Shown: piece after piece, positions 40,474 through 49,959 of the stretch
Position numbering within the stretch: position 1 is the first letter of the stretch
Layout of the letters: the number at the start of each line of letters is the position of its first letter
Assembly: GCA_003451585.1 (NCBI GenBank)
Contig: DMEU01000022.1
Location: forward strand, 41,668-105,667
Direction of reading: 5' to 3'
Length of the DNA stretch: 64,000 nucleotides
Origin: Candidatus Omnitrophota bacterium
Lineage (GTDB): Bacteria; Omnitrophota; Gorgyraeia; Velamenicoccales; Velamenicoccaceae
Program-made: the position numbers and the translations under genes
Notes under the pieces: generated by a model
Database searches by the model: none
Told to the model about the DNA's origin: nothing
Seen by the model: only the letters and a program-made list of their open reading frames with translations

Positions 40474-41217
40474 ATGATACCAATCAAGACTTGTCAGGAG
40501 ATCGACAAGATGAAAGAAGCCGGCAAAATTCTTGCACGGATCATGGATCAGCTTGAAAGGTCCGTCAAACCGGGGAAGATGACGCAGGAATTAGACAGGC
40601 TAGCTGCCGCTGAGATATTAAAGGCGGGCGTGCGGTCAGCGTTCAAAGGATATAAGGGTTATCCGGCGAATATCTGCGTGTCGGTAAATGAGGAAGTTGT
40701 CCACGGTATCCCCGGGCGAAGGAAACTTATTGAAGGGGATATAGCCAGTATAGATATAGGCATTGAGATGGCCGGATTTTTTGTGGATATGGCCAAGACA
40801 TTCCCTGTAGGAAGGGTGGCCGCGCAAAAACAGGAACTTATAGATGTTACGCGCGAATCGCTTGAAAAGGCGATATCCAAGATCAGGCCAGGATTTAAGC
40901 TTTTTGATATATCGGCCGCCGTGCAGGGCCATGTTGAGCCGCGCGGATTTTCCGTGGTGCGTGATTTTGTGGGGCACGGTATAGGCAGACAGTTGCATGA
41001 GGAGCCGCAGATACCTAATTTCGGCTCCGCCGGCAGCGGCCCGGCCTTAAAAGACGGCATGGTCTTATGCGTCGAGCCTATGATCAATGCCGGCACTTGG
41101 GAAGTAGAGATACTACAGGATGGTTGGACAGCGGTGACCGCTGACAGGAAACCATCTGCGCACTTTGAACATACGGTTGCTATTTGTAACGGAGAGCCGC
41201 TGGTCTTGACGCGGTAG
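40474..41217 (+). CDS. map: Methionine aminopeptidase, type I
   Basis: A 247-residue type Ia methionine aminopeptidase that removes the N-terminal Met of nascent proteins. Metal ligands are visible: [20 protein letters not shown] (two Asp), [18 protein letters not shown] (His), [10 protein letters not shown] (Glu) and FEHTVAI (Glu). No N-terminal zinc finger. It stands in the spc operon between adk and infA, as usual. Confidence 0.97.
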   Translation: MIPIKTCQEIDKMKEAGKILARIMDQLERSVKPGKMTQELDRLAAAEILKAGVRSAFKGYKGYPANICVSVNEEVVHGIPGRRKLIEGDIASIDIGIEMAGFFVDMAKTFPVGRVAAQKQELIDVTRESLEKAISKIRPGFKLFDISAAVQGHVEPRGFSVVRDFVGHGIGRQLHEEPQIPNFGSAGSGPALKDGMVLCVEPMINAGTWEVEILQDGWTAVTADRKPSAHFEHTVAICNGEPLVLTR

Positions 41218-41230
41218 AAGGTTAACCTGC

Positions 41231-41449
41231 ATGGCCAAAGAAGAAGCGATCGAAGTAGAAGGCGTTATAGCAGAATCTTTGCCGAACGCCATGTTCCGGG
41301 TCGAGTTGGAAAACGGCCATAAGATCCTGGCGCATGTTTCGGGAAAGATACGGATGCATTTTATAAGGATCCTGCCCGGTGATAAAGTGAAGGTCGAACT
41401 TTCGCCTTATGACCTGTCGCGCGGCAGGATCACATTCAGGTGTAAATAA
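41231..41449 (+). CDS. infA: Translation initiation factor IF-1
   Basis: A 72-residue S1-fold protein that blocks the A site during initiation. [67 protein letters not shown] is close to the consensus throughout; cited here in part: [11 protein letters not shown] and [18 protein letters not shown]. The gene is 13 bases after map. Confidence 0.97.
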   Translation: MAKEEAIEVEGVIAESLPNAMFRVELENGHKILAHVSGKIRMHFIRILPGDKVKVELSPYDLSRGRITFRCK

Positions 41450-41459
41450 GGGGTGAAGA

Positions 41460-41573
41460 GTGAAAGTAAAGTCATCGATAAGAAAATTATGCAATAATTG
41501 CAAGATCATAAAGAGAGACGGTATCTTGCGAGTGATCTGTACCAACCCTAAACACAAACAGAGACAAGGTTAA
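41460..41573 (+). CDS. rpmJ: 50S ribosomal protein bL36
   Basis: A 37-residue bL36, the smallest ribosomal protein. It starts with GTG at 41460 ([20 protein letters not shown]) and has the zinc ligands of the CxxC-Cys-His type: CNNC, then [11 protein letters not shown]. The place after infA and before rpsM is the standard one. Too short for most ORF callers. Confidence 0.96.
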   Translation: MKVKSSIRKLCNNCKIIKRDGILRVICTNPKHKQRQG

Positions 41574-41576
41574 TAT

Positions 41577-41654
41577 AAGTGTGTAAGTTTATAAGTGTGT
41601 AAGTTTATAAGTTTAGGATCAGTTTAACACTTTACACTTTTAACTTTACACTCC
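41577..41654. repeat. Intergenic palindromic element, copy 2 (rpmJ-rpsM gap)
   Basis: The left arm holds AAGTGTGTAAGTTTAT twice (41577-41608), then AAGTTT. The right arm (about 41623-41654) reads AACACTTTACACTTTTAACTTTACACTCC in pieces complementary to the left. Compared with the element at 3277-3362, both share the tandem AAGTGTGTAAGTTT units and the right end TTTACACTCC. Both interrupt otherwise compact operons and lie just upstream of a start codon. Confidence 0.75.
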
Positions 41655-41676
41655 GAGCGACAAAAGGAGCGAGGAA

Positions 41677-42084
41677 ATGCCAAGAATTTTAGGTGTGGAT
41701 TTACCAAAAGAGAAGAGAATAGATGTTTCGTTGCGATATCTTTACGGCATAGGCGAGACAACGTCCGCCAAGCTTTTGAAAGAAGCCGGCATAGATGCCG
41801 CAAAGAGGGCCAAAGACCTGACCGAAGAAGAGATATCGAGGATAACGGCGGTATTACAGAAGAGCTATCGTGCCGAAGGTGACCTGCGCAGGGAGATATC
41901 GCAGAACATAAAACGTCTTATGGATATAGGGTCCTATCGCGGTTTAAGACATAAAAAATCTTTGCCTGTCAGAGGCCAGAGAACGAAGACGAACGCCCGC
42001 ACCCGTAAGGGCCCGCGCAAGAATGTCGGCATCATTAAGATGGCTGAGGCACCAAAGAAAGCCGCGCCAGCAGCTAAGAAATAG
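41677..42084 (+). CDS. rpsM: 30S ribosomal protein uS13
   Basis: A 135-residue uS13 of the 30S head. [26 protein letters not shown] at the start and [29 protein letters not shown] near the end are canonical; fragments only are given. The C-terminal Ala/Lys tail ([10 protein letters not shown]) is longer than usual. The ATG follows AAAAGGAGCGAGG. Confidence 0.98.
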   Translation: MPRILGVDLPKEKRIDVSLRYLYGIGETTSAKLLKEAGIDAAKRAKDLTEEEISRITAVLQKSYRAEGDLRREISQNIKRLMDIGSYRGLRHKKSLPVRGQRTKTNARTRKGPRKNVGIIKMAEAPKKAAPAAKK

Positions 42085-42097
42085 GGGGTAGATCAGC

Positions 42098-42484
42098 ATG
42101 GCTCAGAAAGCTAAGAAAAAAAGCAAAAAGGTACTAACATCGTCGAGTGGCATAGCGCATATCCAGGCCAGTTTTAACAATACGATCATTACCATCACCG
42201 ACCGCCAGGGAAATGTCATTTCCTGGTCAACGCCTGGCGTGGTGGGTTTTAAGGGTTCTAAGAAATCTACGCCTTTTGCTGCTCAGGTAGCTGCAGGTGA
42301 TGCGGCCAAGAGGGCTAAAGATGTGGGTTTGGCCGAGGTCGAAGTCTATGTCAACGGCCCCGGGTCCGGCAGAGAATCCGCGATACGCGCTTTAGCCGCA
42401 GCCGGACTTATGATAAGGATGATAAAGGACGTAACTCCTGTGCCTCATAATGGCTGCAGGCCGCCCAAGAGAAGAAGAGTATAG
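42098..42484 (+). CDS. rpsK: 30S ribosomal protein uS11
   Basis: A 128-residue uS11 of the platform. [38 protein letters not shown] and the C-terminal [13 protein letters not shown] signature are all present. It follows rpsM by 13 bases. Confidence 0.98.
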   Translation: MAQKAKKKSKKVLTSSSGIAHIQASFNNTIITITDRQGNVISWSTPGVVGFKGSKKSTPFAAQVAAGDAAKRAKDVGLAEVEVYVNGPGSGRESAIRALAAAGLMIRMIKDVTPVPHNGCRPPKRRRV

Positions 42485-42514
42485 TTTTAGGATAAAAAAG
42501 AGAGAGGAAATTCA

Positions 42515-43144
42515 ATGGGAAAATATTTAGGTCCTAGTTGCAGGTTGTGCCGCAGGGAGGCTATGAAATTATTCCTGAAAGGCACCCGCTGCTATACGGA
42601 GAAATGCGGTGTGGCAAAACGCGCTTTTCCTCCGGGCCAACACGGCCAGGCGCGCGGCGGCAAGCTTTCTAACTATGGTTTGCAGCTCCGCGAGAAACAG
42701 AAGGTCAAAAGGATCTACGGCGTAATGGAACGTCAATTCAGAAGGTATTTCGCCATCGCTTCAAAATCAAAGGGTGTCACAGGTAAGGTCCTGCTGCAGG
42801 AATTGGAGAGAAGGCTTGATAATGTGATGTTCAGGCTGATGTTCGCCACATCTCATATGCAGGCCAGGCAGATCGTCCGGCATGGCTCGGTTTATGTAAA
42901 TGGCCGCCGGGTTGACATACCTTCTTATTCAATTAAACAAGGCGAGGTTATTGAGATAAAAGGCAAAGAGGGCGTAAAGAAGGCTATCCGGTCAAATATT
43001 GAGCTTTCCAAAGACAGAGGGCTTCCAGCCTGGCTTGAGGCCGACCTGCAAGAATTAAAAGCCAGAGTTTTGAGGCTGCCGGATAGAGACGATATCCAGA
43101 TGCCTATCCATGAACAGCTTATCGTCGAGTTATATTCGAAGTAA
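42515..43144 (+). CDS. rpsD: 30S ribosomal protein uS4
   Basis: A 209-residue uS4, one of the two primary 16S rRNA binders. MGKYLGPSCRLCRREAMKLF opens it with Cys residues of the zinc-type N-terminus (CRLC and CYTEKC). The S4 RNA-binding domain is RLDNVMFRLMFATSHMQARQIVRHGSVYVNGRRVDIPSY, quoted by parts. Normal length. Confidence 0.98.
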   Translation: MGKYLGPSCRLCRREAMKLFLKGTRCYTEKCGVAKRAFPPGQHGQARGGKLSNYGLQLREKQKVKRIYGVMERQFRRYFAIASKSKGVTGKVLLQELERRLDNVMFRLMFATSHMQARQIVRHGSVYVNGRRVDIPSYSIKQGEVIEIKGKEGVKKAIRSNIELSKDRGLPAWLEADLQELKARVLRLPDRDDIQMPIHEQLIVELYSK

Positions 43145-43158
43145 ATTAAGGAGGATCG

Positions 43159-44151
43159 ATGGGAATTAAGTGGAAAGATTTTCAATTGCCTAAGTTTTTG
43201 GAAATAGATGAGGCTACGCATACGCCTACATACGCTAAGTTTACGGCAGAACCTTTTGAACGCGGTTTTGGTGTTACGCTCGGTAATTCTTTGCGGAGGG
43301 TACTCTTGTCTTCTATCGAAGGCAGCGCCGCGACGAACGTCAAGATCGAAGGCGTATTGCATGAGTTCGGGACAATTGACGGTGTCATGGAAGATGTTAC
43401 GGATATCATTCAGAATCTCAAGAACCTTATCCTGCTTTCACACTCCAGGGCCTCAAAGACCGTCTATATCAAAAAAGATAAAGCAGGCGATGTTACGGGC
43501 CGCGATATTATTACCGATGGGACCGTTGAGGTGCTTAATCCGGACCTGCATTTAGCCACTTTGACAAAAGACGTAAAGTTCCATGTTGAGATAGAGGTTG
43601 GCCGAGGACGGGGATATGTTCCTTCAGAGATGAACAAGAAAGAGGAGCAGGCCATAGGAATGGTCCCGATAGATTCTATATTTTCTCCGGTCAAGAAGGT
43701 TTCCTACAGGGTGGAAAATACCAGGGTAGGACAGAAGACAGATTATGACCGCCTCATCATAGAGGTGGATACGAACGGCAGCATAGATCCGAAAGAGGCC
43801 ATGCTTTATGCCGCGAATATTTTAAGGGGGCATTTGGATGTTTTCATGAATCTCGGCACCATACCGGAAGAGATGGAGGAAGAGGAATCCATGTCGCCGG
43901 AAGAGGCCCAGAGGTATGAAAAATTAAGGCTGCCTATTTCTGAGCTGGAACTCTCCGTAAGAAGCTCTAATTGCCTGCGCGAGGCCAATATCAAGACCAT
44001 TGCGGATCTTGTCAGAAGGTCTGAAAGCGAACTCCTCGGGTTTCGGAATTTCGGTAAAAAATCACTGACAGAGGTCAAAGAGATCATCGTCGCGATGGGG
44101 TTGAGTTTGGGGATGCAGATCGACGATAATAAATTAAAGAAAGAAAAATAA
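43159..44151 (+). CDS. rpoA: DNA-directed RNA polymerase subunit alpha
   Basis: The 330-residue alpha subunit that starts RNA polymerase assembly. The N-terminal domain includes FERGFGVTLGNSLRRVLLSS. The C-terminal domain, which binds UP elements and activators, contains LELSVRSSNCLREANI and LLGFRNFGKKSLTEVKE. GGAGGA lies just before the ATG. It precedes rplQ by one base. Confidence 0.99.
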   Translation: MGIKWKDFQLPKFLEIDEATHTPTYAKFTAEPFERGFGVTLGNSLRRVLLSSIEGSAATNVKIEGVLHEFGTIDGVMEDVTDIIQNLKNLILLSHSRASKTVYIKKDKAGDVTGRDIITDGTVEVLNPDLHLATLTKDVKFHVEIEVGRGRGYVPSEMNKKEEQAIGMVPIDSIFSPVKKVSYRVENTRVGQKTDYDRLIIEVDTNGSIDPKEAMLYAANILRGHLDVFMNLGTIPEEMEEEESMSPEEAQRYEKLRLPISELELSVRSSNCLREANIKTIADLVRRSESELLGFRNFGKKSLTEVKEIIVAMGLSLGMQIDDNKLKKEK

Positions 44152-44152
44152 T

Positions 44153-44731
44153 ATGAGACATAGAATAAAAACGCAGAATCTTTCACGTTTCAGTTCCTAC
44201 TATAAGGCAACTGTCAGGTCGCTCGCAAGGGCTGTCATTGTGAACCAGAGGATCGTGACCACCAAGGTCAGGGCCAAGATCACCAGGCCGCTTGTGGAAA
44301 AACTTATCTCGCTCGGCAAGGAAATTGATTCTCTTGCTGCGCGCCGCAGGGCTTATTCTATACTCTGTGACCATCAGCTTGTCCATAAGCTGTTTTCGGA
44401 CATAGGCCCGAATTTTGCCCAGAAGAACGGCGGTTATACCAGGATCATACCTTACAAACGCAGGCGCGGAGACAACGCCGAACTTGTGGTCTTGGAGCTT
44501 TCCGTGCAGAAGGCGCGGCCTTTGCAGAAACAGGAAAAACCTTTAGCTAAAAAGGCTCAGGATAAGCAGATCAAGGATATGGCCGCGGAGTCCGTAAGGG
44601 AGCGCAAGGCAGAACACAAGGAATCGGCCCCTTCGGAAAAAGAGAAGCATAAAAAAGATAAAGCCAGGCCAGCGAAGAGATCATTAGGCGGCTTAGGAAA
44701 AATATTTAAGTCAGAACGGGATTCTCTGTAG
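44153..44731 (+). CDS. rplQ: 50S ribosomal protein bL17 with C-terminal extension
   Basis: bL17 normally has about 115-130 residues; this one has 192. The core (MRHRIKTQNLSRFSSYYKATVRSLARAV, then ITTKVRAKITRPLVEKLI and GGYTRIIPYKRRRGDNAELVVLEL) ends at about residue 117. The remaining 75 residues are Lys/Glu/Ala rich and look disordered, ending KRSLGGLGKIFKSERDSL. The core also diverges from the common HRKLGR motif. It closes the alpha operon. Confidence 0.95.
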   Translation: MRHRIKTQNLSRFSSYYKATVRSLARAVIVNQRIVTTKVRAKITRPLVEKLISLGKEIDSLAARRRAYSILCDHQLVHKLFSDIGPNFAQKNGGYTRIIPYKRRRGDNAELVVLELSVQKARPLQKQEKPLAKKAQDKQIKDMAAESVRERKAEHKESAPSEKEKHKKDKARPAKRSLGGLGKIFKSERDSL

Positions 44732-44762
44732 TTTTTCTGCCTTTAATACGAGCACCTTATAA

Positions 44763-45929
44763 ATGCTTTCCAGAAGAGCCAAAGAGGTCAGTCCTTCGGC
44801 AACACTCCAGATTACTGCAAGCGCGAATCGCATGGTCAAGGAGGGTAAGGATGTCGTCGCTTTTGGCGCCGGAGAGCCTGATTTTGACACGCCTTCCGTT
44901 ATTAAGGATGCCGGCATAGCGGCTATCCAGTCCGGTTTTACAAAGTATACTCCGACCTCCGGTATACCGGAGCTCAAAGAGGCCATAGTCAGTAAACTTA
45001 AAACTGAAAATGGCCTCGTTTATAGTCCGGCCAACATCATCGTCTCCTGCGGGGCAAAGCACTCCATATATAATACTATCCAGGTATTGATGGATGAGGG
45101 CGATGAAGCCCTTATACCGGTCCCATTCTGGGTGAGTTATCCTGAGATGGTCAAGCTTGCCGGCGGTAAGCCTGTCCTTGTTGCCACCTCGTTAAAAAAG
45201 GACTTTAAGGTCAACCCGGAGATCCTCGAACGTCATTTAACCCCTAAGACAAAGATCCTTATTTTAAACAGCCCGTCGAATCCATGCGGTGTGGTCTATC
45301 GCAGGGATGAACTGCGCGCGATCGCTGATTTCTGCGTAAAACATAATATCTATTGTATTTCAGACGAGATCTATGAAAAGATCATTTTCGACGGTATAGA
45401 ACATGTGTCGATAGCGTCTTTTTCGGACGCGATGAAAAAATTGACCGTGACAGTAAACGGTTTTTCAAAATCCTATTCCATGACCGGATGGCGGCTTGGT
45501 TATTTGGCTGCCGAGCCCGTGATCGCATCGGCTGTTTCGAACCTGCAGGACCACTCCACGTCTAACCCGACGTCTATAACACAGAAGGCAGGCGTGGCCG
45601 CGTTTTCATTGGGAGAAGAGTTTTTCGGCGATATCAGGAAGAAATTCCAGGAGAGGCGCGATTATATAACTTCCCGCTTAGATAAGATCAAAGACAAGAT
45701 CGGCTACAAAAAACCGGAAGGCGCGTTCTATATCTTCTGTGATATATCCAGGACGAAGATGGATTCTTTTACGTTCGCAAAGCGCCTTTTAGAGGAAAAG
45801 CTCGTGGCCTTGATCCCGGGTGCGCCGTTTGGCTGTGATGATTATGTCCGTATAAGTTTCGCGACGAGTATGGATAAGATAAAAAAAGGAATGGACAGGA
45901 TAGAGGAGTGGTTGTGGGAAAGACAATAG
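44763..45929 (+). CDS. Aspartate-type aminotransferase (class I/II, PLP-dependent)
   Basis: A 388-residue fold-type I aminotransferase of the AspC/AspB group, probably exchanging the amino group of aspartate with 2-oxoglutarate. LSRRAKEVSPSATLQITA, GAGEPDFDTPSVIKDAG, NSPSNPCGVVY, ISDEIYEKI and the PLP-lysine motif NGFSKSYSMTGWRLGY are canonical. It starts 31 bases after rplQ with no strong ribosome-binding site. Its end overlaps the next gene. Together with the malate dehydrogenase downstream it would interconvert oxaloacetate and aspartate. Confidence 0.92.
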   Translation: MLSRRAKEVSPSATLQITASANRMVKEGKDVVAFGAGEPDFDTPSVIKDAGIAAIQSGFTKYTPTSGIPELKEAIVSKLKTENGLVYSPANIIVSCGAKHSIYNTIQVLMDEGDEALIPVPFWVSYPEMVKLAGGKPVLVATSLKKDFKVNPEILERHLTPKTKILILNSPSNPCGVVYRRDELRAIADFCVKHNIYCISDEIYEKIIFDGIEHVSIASFSDAMKKLTVTVNGFSKSYSMTGWRLGYLAAEPVIASAVSNLQDHSTSNPTSITQKAGVAAFSLGEEFFGDIRKKFQERRDYITSRLDKIKDKIGYKKPEGAFYIFCDISRTKMDSFTFAKRLLEEKLVALIPGAPFGCDDYVRISFATSMDKIKKGMDRIEEWLWERQ

Positions 45930-47170
45930 CTGAAAAGATATTAAGTTCGCATGCCGGCCAGGAGCTAAAGGCGGGCGATTTTGCCGTCTGTTCCATCGAT
46001 TTTTGTTTCGGGCAGGATGGGACGAGTGGTATCATAGTAGACCGCTTTAAAGCCTTGGGGATAAAAGAGGCATATGACCGCGATAAATTCGCTATAGTCA
46101 TAGACCACAGCGCGCCTTCGCCCAGCATGGGCGTGTCCGCGGTGCATAAGAAATTAAGGGAATTTTCAAAAGAAAAGGGCCTGCTTCTTTATGATATAGG
46201 CTGCGGGGTCTGTCACCAGGTGATCCCTGAGATGGGCCATGTATTGCCGGGCGATCTGGTGTTGGGCGCGGATTCGCATACGTGCACTTACGGGGCGTTG
46301 GGGGCGTTGTCTACGGGGGTAGGTTCCACGGACCTCGCGATAAGTTTAGCGAGCGGAAAGAACTGGTTTAAGGTCCCGGAATCAATTAAGATCGTTGTCC
46401 GCGGAAAACTGCCGAAAGGCGTTTATTCAAAAGATATCATATTGAGGGTCATAGGTGACTTGGGCGCAGATGGCGCCACGTATAAATCCGTTGAATTCTA
46501 CGGCCCGGCCATCGATCGCCTCAGTATGGACGCGCGTTTCACGATCTCCAATATGGGTGTTGAAATGGGTGCCAAGTTCTGCGTCATCCCGGCTGATAAG
46601 ACTACTTTGAACTGGATAGGCGGCAGGAATAAGAACAGGAAGCCAAATCCTCAGTATGCGGATAAAGACGCCGTTTATAGCCAGGTCAAGGAGTACGATA
46701 TATCGGATCTTGCCCCTCAGTTGGCTAAGCCGCATACGGTCGATAATAATGCCAGTGTTGGGGAACTTGAGGGAACTCATATCGATGAGGCCTATCTCGG
46801 GACGTGCACTAACGGAAGGCTTGAAGACTTAGAGATCGCCGTAAGTATATTGAAGAATAAAAAGGTCAATCGCGATGTGCGTTTTATAGTTGCTCCGGCA
46901 TCGCGCTCCATATATCTTGAGGCTGTGAAAAAAGGGATCATCAGCGCGCTTATCGAATCCGGCGCAAGCATCGTCACGCCGGGTTGCGGGCCGTGCGTGG
47001 GTACGCATAACGGCGTACCTTCCGTCGGCGAAGTGGTGGTTTCCAGCGCGAACAGGAATTTTAAGGGCAGGATGGGCAACCCGGAATCTTTTATTTATCT
47101 GGCTTCGCCGGCAACTGTAGTTGCATCGGCTTTAGAGGGTAAGATCGCTGACCCACGAAAGTATTTATAG
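45914..47170 (+). CDS. leuC: Aconitase-superfamily large subunit (LeuC-like 3-isopropylmalate dehydratase / homoaconitase type)
   Basis: About 418 residues, the short LeuC/homoaconitase form typical of archaea and many bacteria. The 4Fe-4S ligands are in YLGTCTNGR and TPGCGPCVG. IDHSAPSP and GADSHTCTYGALGALSTGVGSTDLA match the family. Start GTG 45914 follows GAGGAG (GTG 45908 is also in frame); it overlaps the aminotransferase by 16 bases. It pairs with the small-subunit gene at 48227, beyond a pilT-like gene. The context with isocitrate and malate dehydrogenases, and no leuA or leuB nearby, leaves open whether it works on isopropylmalate, homocitrate or citrate. Confidence 0.88.
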   Translation: MGKTIAEKILSSHAGQELKAGDFAVCSIDFCFGQDGTSGIIVDRFKALGIKEAYDRDKFAIVIDHSAPSPSMGVSAVHKKLREFSKEKGLLLYDIGCGVCHQVIPEMGHVLPGDLVLGADSHTCTYGALGALSTGVGSTDLAISLASGKNWFKVPESIKIVVRGKLPKGVYSKDIILRVIGDLGADGATYKSVEFYGPAIDRLSMDARFTISNMGVEMGAKFCVIPADKTTLNWIGGRNKNRKPNPQYADKDAVYSQVKEYDISDLAPQLAKPHTVDNNASVGELEGTHIDEAYLGTCTNGRLEDLEIAVSILKNKKVNRDVRFIVAPASRSIYLEAVKKGIISALIESGASIVTPGCGPCVGTHNGVPSVGEVVVSSANRNFKGRMGNPESFIYLASPATVVASALEGKIADPRKYL

Positions 47171-47180
47171 GGGGATAAAT

Positions 47181-48230
47181 ATGTTAGAGTTAAGAGAATT
47201 ATTGATGTTGACCATAGAGAAGAAGGCCTCCGACCTGCATTTGACGGAGAACGCGCCGCCTATCTTAAGGATAGACGGCAGGCTGATACTTTCCGACCTT
47301 CCAAAGCTGGCGCGGGAAGACACCAAGCGCCTTATATACAGCGTACTTACAAATGAGCAAAAAGAGATATTTGAAAAAAATTGGGAATTGGACCTTTCCG
47401 TGGCTATGCACGGTATGGACAGGTTCAGGGTCAACGTCCACATACAGAGGGGTTCTATTGAGGCGGCATTCAGAAGGATCCCGCTCGTCATACCTCAGAT
47501 GTCAGACTTGGGATTGCCCGCCATCGTTTCGGAGCTGGCCAAAAAACCTAATGGTTTGGTCCTTGTCACGGGTCCTACCGGGGTGGGAAAGACAACGACC
47601 ATGGCCGCGATGATCGACCTTATCAATACGGAAAGACAGGATATGATCATCTCTATCGAAGACCCGATAGAATTTTTGCACTCGAACAAAAAGAGTATTA
47701 TCAAACAGAGGGAAGTTTTCGCTGATACAAAATCCTTTGCCGAAGCGCTAAGGCACGCGCTAAGGCAGGATCCGGATGTGATATTTGTCGGTGAGATGAG
47801 GGACTTAGAGACCATCTCCACCGCTCTGACAGCCGCGGAAACAGGCCATTTGGTATTAGCAACGCTGCATACGCCGGATGCTCCGCAGACCGTAGAAAGG
47901 ATAATCGACGTGTTTCCTCCTTTCCAGCAGCAACAGGTGAAGTTGCAGCTGGCGGACTGTCTGCAGGGTGTTGTTTCGCAGTTACTGCTGCCTAGGGCGA
48001 GCGGCGTAGGACGTGTGGCTGCGACGGAGATCATGACAGGTACACCGGCTATCCGCAACCTTATCCGCGAGCAGGAGATCGAGCAGATGCCTACCCTTAT
48101 CCAGACCGGCCACCAGTACGGCATGCGCACGATGGATAAGTCCTTAAAAGAGCTTTACAAGTCGGGCGTGATCTCTTATGAGACCGCATTGTCCAAGGCT
48201 AAACACGTTGAGGAGTTTAAAAATCTATGA
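47181..48230 (+). CDS. pilT: PilT-family twitching motility ATPase
   Basis: A 349-residue hexameric ATPase that powers retraction of type IV pili. KASDLHLTENAPPILRIDGRL opens the N-terminal domain. The Walker A motif is GPTGVGKTTT, the Asp box IISIEDPIEF, the Walker B region RQDPDVIFVGEMRD and the His box TALTAAETGHLVLATLHT. PilT rather than PilB is supported by AIRNLIREQE, the PilT signature. It lies between the large and small subunit genes of the aconitase-family enzyme, with 10 bases before it and a four-base ATGA overlap after it. No other pilus gene is near. Confidence 0.92.
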   Translation: MLELRELLMLTIEKKASDLHLTENAPPILRIDGRLILSDLPKLAREDTKRLIYSVLTNEQKEIFEKNWELDLSVAMHGMDRFRVNVHIQRGSIEAAFRRIPLVIPQMSDLGLPAIVSELAKKPNGLVLVTGPTGVGKTTTMAAMIDLINTERQDMIISIEDPIEFLHSNKKSIIKQREVFADTKSFAEALRHALRQDPDVIFVGEMRDLETISTALTAAETGHLVLATLHTPDAPQTVERIIDVFPPFQQQQVKLQLADCLQGVVSQLLLPRASGVGRVAATEIMTGTPAIRNLIREQEIEQMPTLIQTGHQYGMRTMDKSLKELYKSGVISYETALSKAKHVEEFKNL

Positions 48231-48727
48231 TGTTGAAAGGATTCTCTTATAAGCTTGGCGACGATGTAAATACCGATTATATAATTTCGGGCCGTTACAA
48301 GTTTTCAATTAGCGACATGAAGGAACTCGCTAAACATATAATGGAAGATATAGACCCTACTTTTTATTCCAGGTTAAAGCCAGGTGAATCATTTTTGGTG
48401 GCCGGCAAGAACTTCGGCATGGGTTCTTCGCGTGAGCAGGCCCCTTTGGTCATAAAAGAGGCCGGCATCGTAGGGGTGGTCGCGAAGAGTTTCGCAAGGA
48501 TCTTTTACCGCAATGCAATAAATATCGGCTTGCCGTTGATAGAGGCCGATACCAGCCGGATAGAAGAAAATGACAGCCTCCAGATAGACTTGGAGAACGG
48601 CGTATTGAAAAATCTCACAAAAAACACCCAGGACAATATATCCCCGTTACCGCCCGTCATGCGCAAGCTCTTGGCAGACGGCGGCCTGGTGGAACATTTT
48701 AAAAAACACGGCGGTATAAAACTATGA
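48227..48727 (+). CDS. leuD: Aconitase-superfamily small subunit (LeuD-like)
   Basis: A 166-residue swivel-domain protein, the short LeuD type. [14 protein letters not shown] at the N-terminus, [14 protein letters not shown] (the substrate-binding loop) and [20 protein letters not shown] are signatures. It would form a heterodimer with the protein at 45914-47170. The loop after NTDYIIS, with RYK, belongs to the variable region that decides between isopropylmalate, homocitrate and citrate; specificity cannot be fixed from sequence. It overlaps the pilT-like gene by four bases. Confidence 0.88.
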   Translation: MMLKGFSYKLGDDVNTDYIISGRYKFSISDMKELAKHIMEDIDPTFYSRLKPGESFLVAGKNFGMGSSREQAPLVIKEAGIVGVVAKSFARIFYRNAINIGLPLIEADTSRIEENDSLQIDLENGVLKNLTKNTQDNISPLPPVMRKLLADGGLVEHFKKHGGIKL

Positions 48728-48745
48728 AGGATTACAAATTCCACT

Positions 48746-48838
48746 TAGCAACGGGTGACACGGAGGCGGGGACCCCATGATGCCCGCAGCCGAAGGCGAG
48801 GACAGAATGGGGTGCCGCAGTGGCAGGACCCGTTGCTA
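48746..48838. repeat. Large intergenic hairpin (leuD-icd gap)
   Basis: TAGCAACGGGT at 48746-48756 pairs perfectly with ACCCGTTGCTA at 48828-48838. A second nested stem pairs ACCCCAT at 48772-48778 with ATGGGGT at 48807-48813. The 139-base gap between the genes at 48227 and 48867 holds essentially only this structure. There is no T-tract. It may be a repeat element or a structured RNA. Confidence 0.6.
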
Positions 48839-48866
48839 TTTGCGAGCTTAACCTACAAAACAAAAT

Positions 48867-49955
48867 ATGAAATATACTATAACTTTAATCCCGGGTGACG
48901 GCATAGGGCCTGAAGTCAGCCTTGCCGCAAAACGTTGTATAGAGGCCACCGGTGTGGATATCAAGTGGGAAGAGTTTGTGGCGGGCGAAGAAGCCATTAA
49001 ACGCTTTGGCACACCATTGCCGGACCAGATCATCGATTCCATCAAAAAGAACAAAGTCGCTATCAAGGGCCCTATCGTTACGCCTGTTGGAAGCGGGTTT
49101 CGTTCGGTCAACGTCCAGCTAAGGCATGCCTTGGACCTGTATGCGTGCCTGCGTCCGGCAAAGACCATAGACGGCGTCCATACGCCGTTTAAAAACGTTG
49201 ATATTGTTATTGTCCGCGAGAATAGCGAAGACCTTTATTTAGGCATAGAATTCCAGGAAGGCAGCCCTGAGTGCGGAAAGATCATCGAGACTATAAATTC
49301 TCTGAGCCCGAAAAAGGTCAGGAGCGATTCCGGTATTTCCATTAAACCTATTTCACGGTTTGCTACCGAGCGCATAGTGAGATTCGCTTTTGAATATGCG
49401 GTAAAGAACAATCGCAAAAAGGTCACGGCTGTGCACAAGGCCAATATCATGAAGCATACCGACGGGTTATTTTTGGCCATCGCCCGCGAAGTGGCTAAAG
49501 AATATGAAGGCCGCATAGAGTTTGGCGATGCTATAGTAGATAACCTGAGCATGCAGCTTGTGACCCGCCCGCAGAATTTCGATGTTTTGGTCCTGCCTAA
49601 TCTTTATGGCGATATAGTATCCGACCTGTGCGCAGGGCTTATCGGCGGCTTGGGTGTCGCGCCAGGAGCCAATATCGGGGACGACACCGCTCTTTTCGAG
49701 CCTGTGCACGGTTCCGCCCCTAAGTATGCCGGCCAGAACAAAGTGAATCCGACCGCGACCATCCTTTCCGGCGTTATGATGCTTAAATATATTGGTGAGG
49801 AGCAGGCCGCTTTAGAGTTAGAGCGGGCGACCCTTGATGTGATAAAAGAGGGTAAGTTTGTCACCTACGACCTAAAGAAGGACAGAAATGACGTCAGCGC
49901 CGTGTCTACGAGCGGTATGGCAGACGCGATAATTAAAAAGATAAAGAAAGCTTAG
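48867..49955 (+). CDS. Isocitrate/isopropylmalate dehydrogenase family protein (probably NAD-type isocitrate dehydrogenase)
   Basis: A 362-residue beta-decarboxylating dehydrogenase. [12 protein letters not shown] at the N-terminus, [43 protein letters not shown] and the family signature [27 protein letters not shown] are visible. The RENSEDLY form resembles the NAD-isocitrate dehydrogenase and homoisocitrate group rather than LeuB, in which this stretch differs. Isocitrate is also favoured by the malate dehydrogenase and lipoyl genes that follow. Homoisocitrate or tartrate dehydrogenase activity is not excluded. Confidence 0.85.
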   Translation: MKYTITLIPGDGIGPEVSLAAKRCIEATGVDIKWEEFVAGEEAIKRFGTPLPDQIIDSIKKNKVAIKGPIVTPVGSGFRSVNVQLRHALDLYACLRPAKTIDGVHTPFKNVDIVIVRENSEDLYLGIEFQEGSPECGKIIETINSLSPKKVRSDSGISIKPISRFATERIVRFAFEYAVKNNRKKVTAVHKANIMKHTDGLFLAIAREVAKEYEGRIEFGDAIVDNLSMQLVTRPQNFDVLVLPNLYGDIVSDLCAGLIGGLGVAPGANIGDDTALFEPVHGSAPKYAGQNKVNPTATILSGVMMLKYIGEEQAALELERATLDVIKEGKFVTYDLKKDRNDVSAVSTSGMADAIIKKIKKA

Positions 49956-49959
49956 GGCT

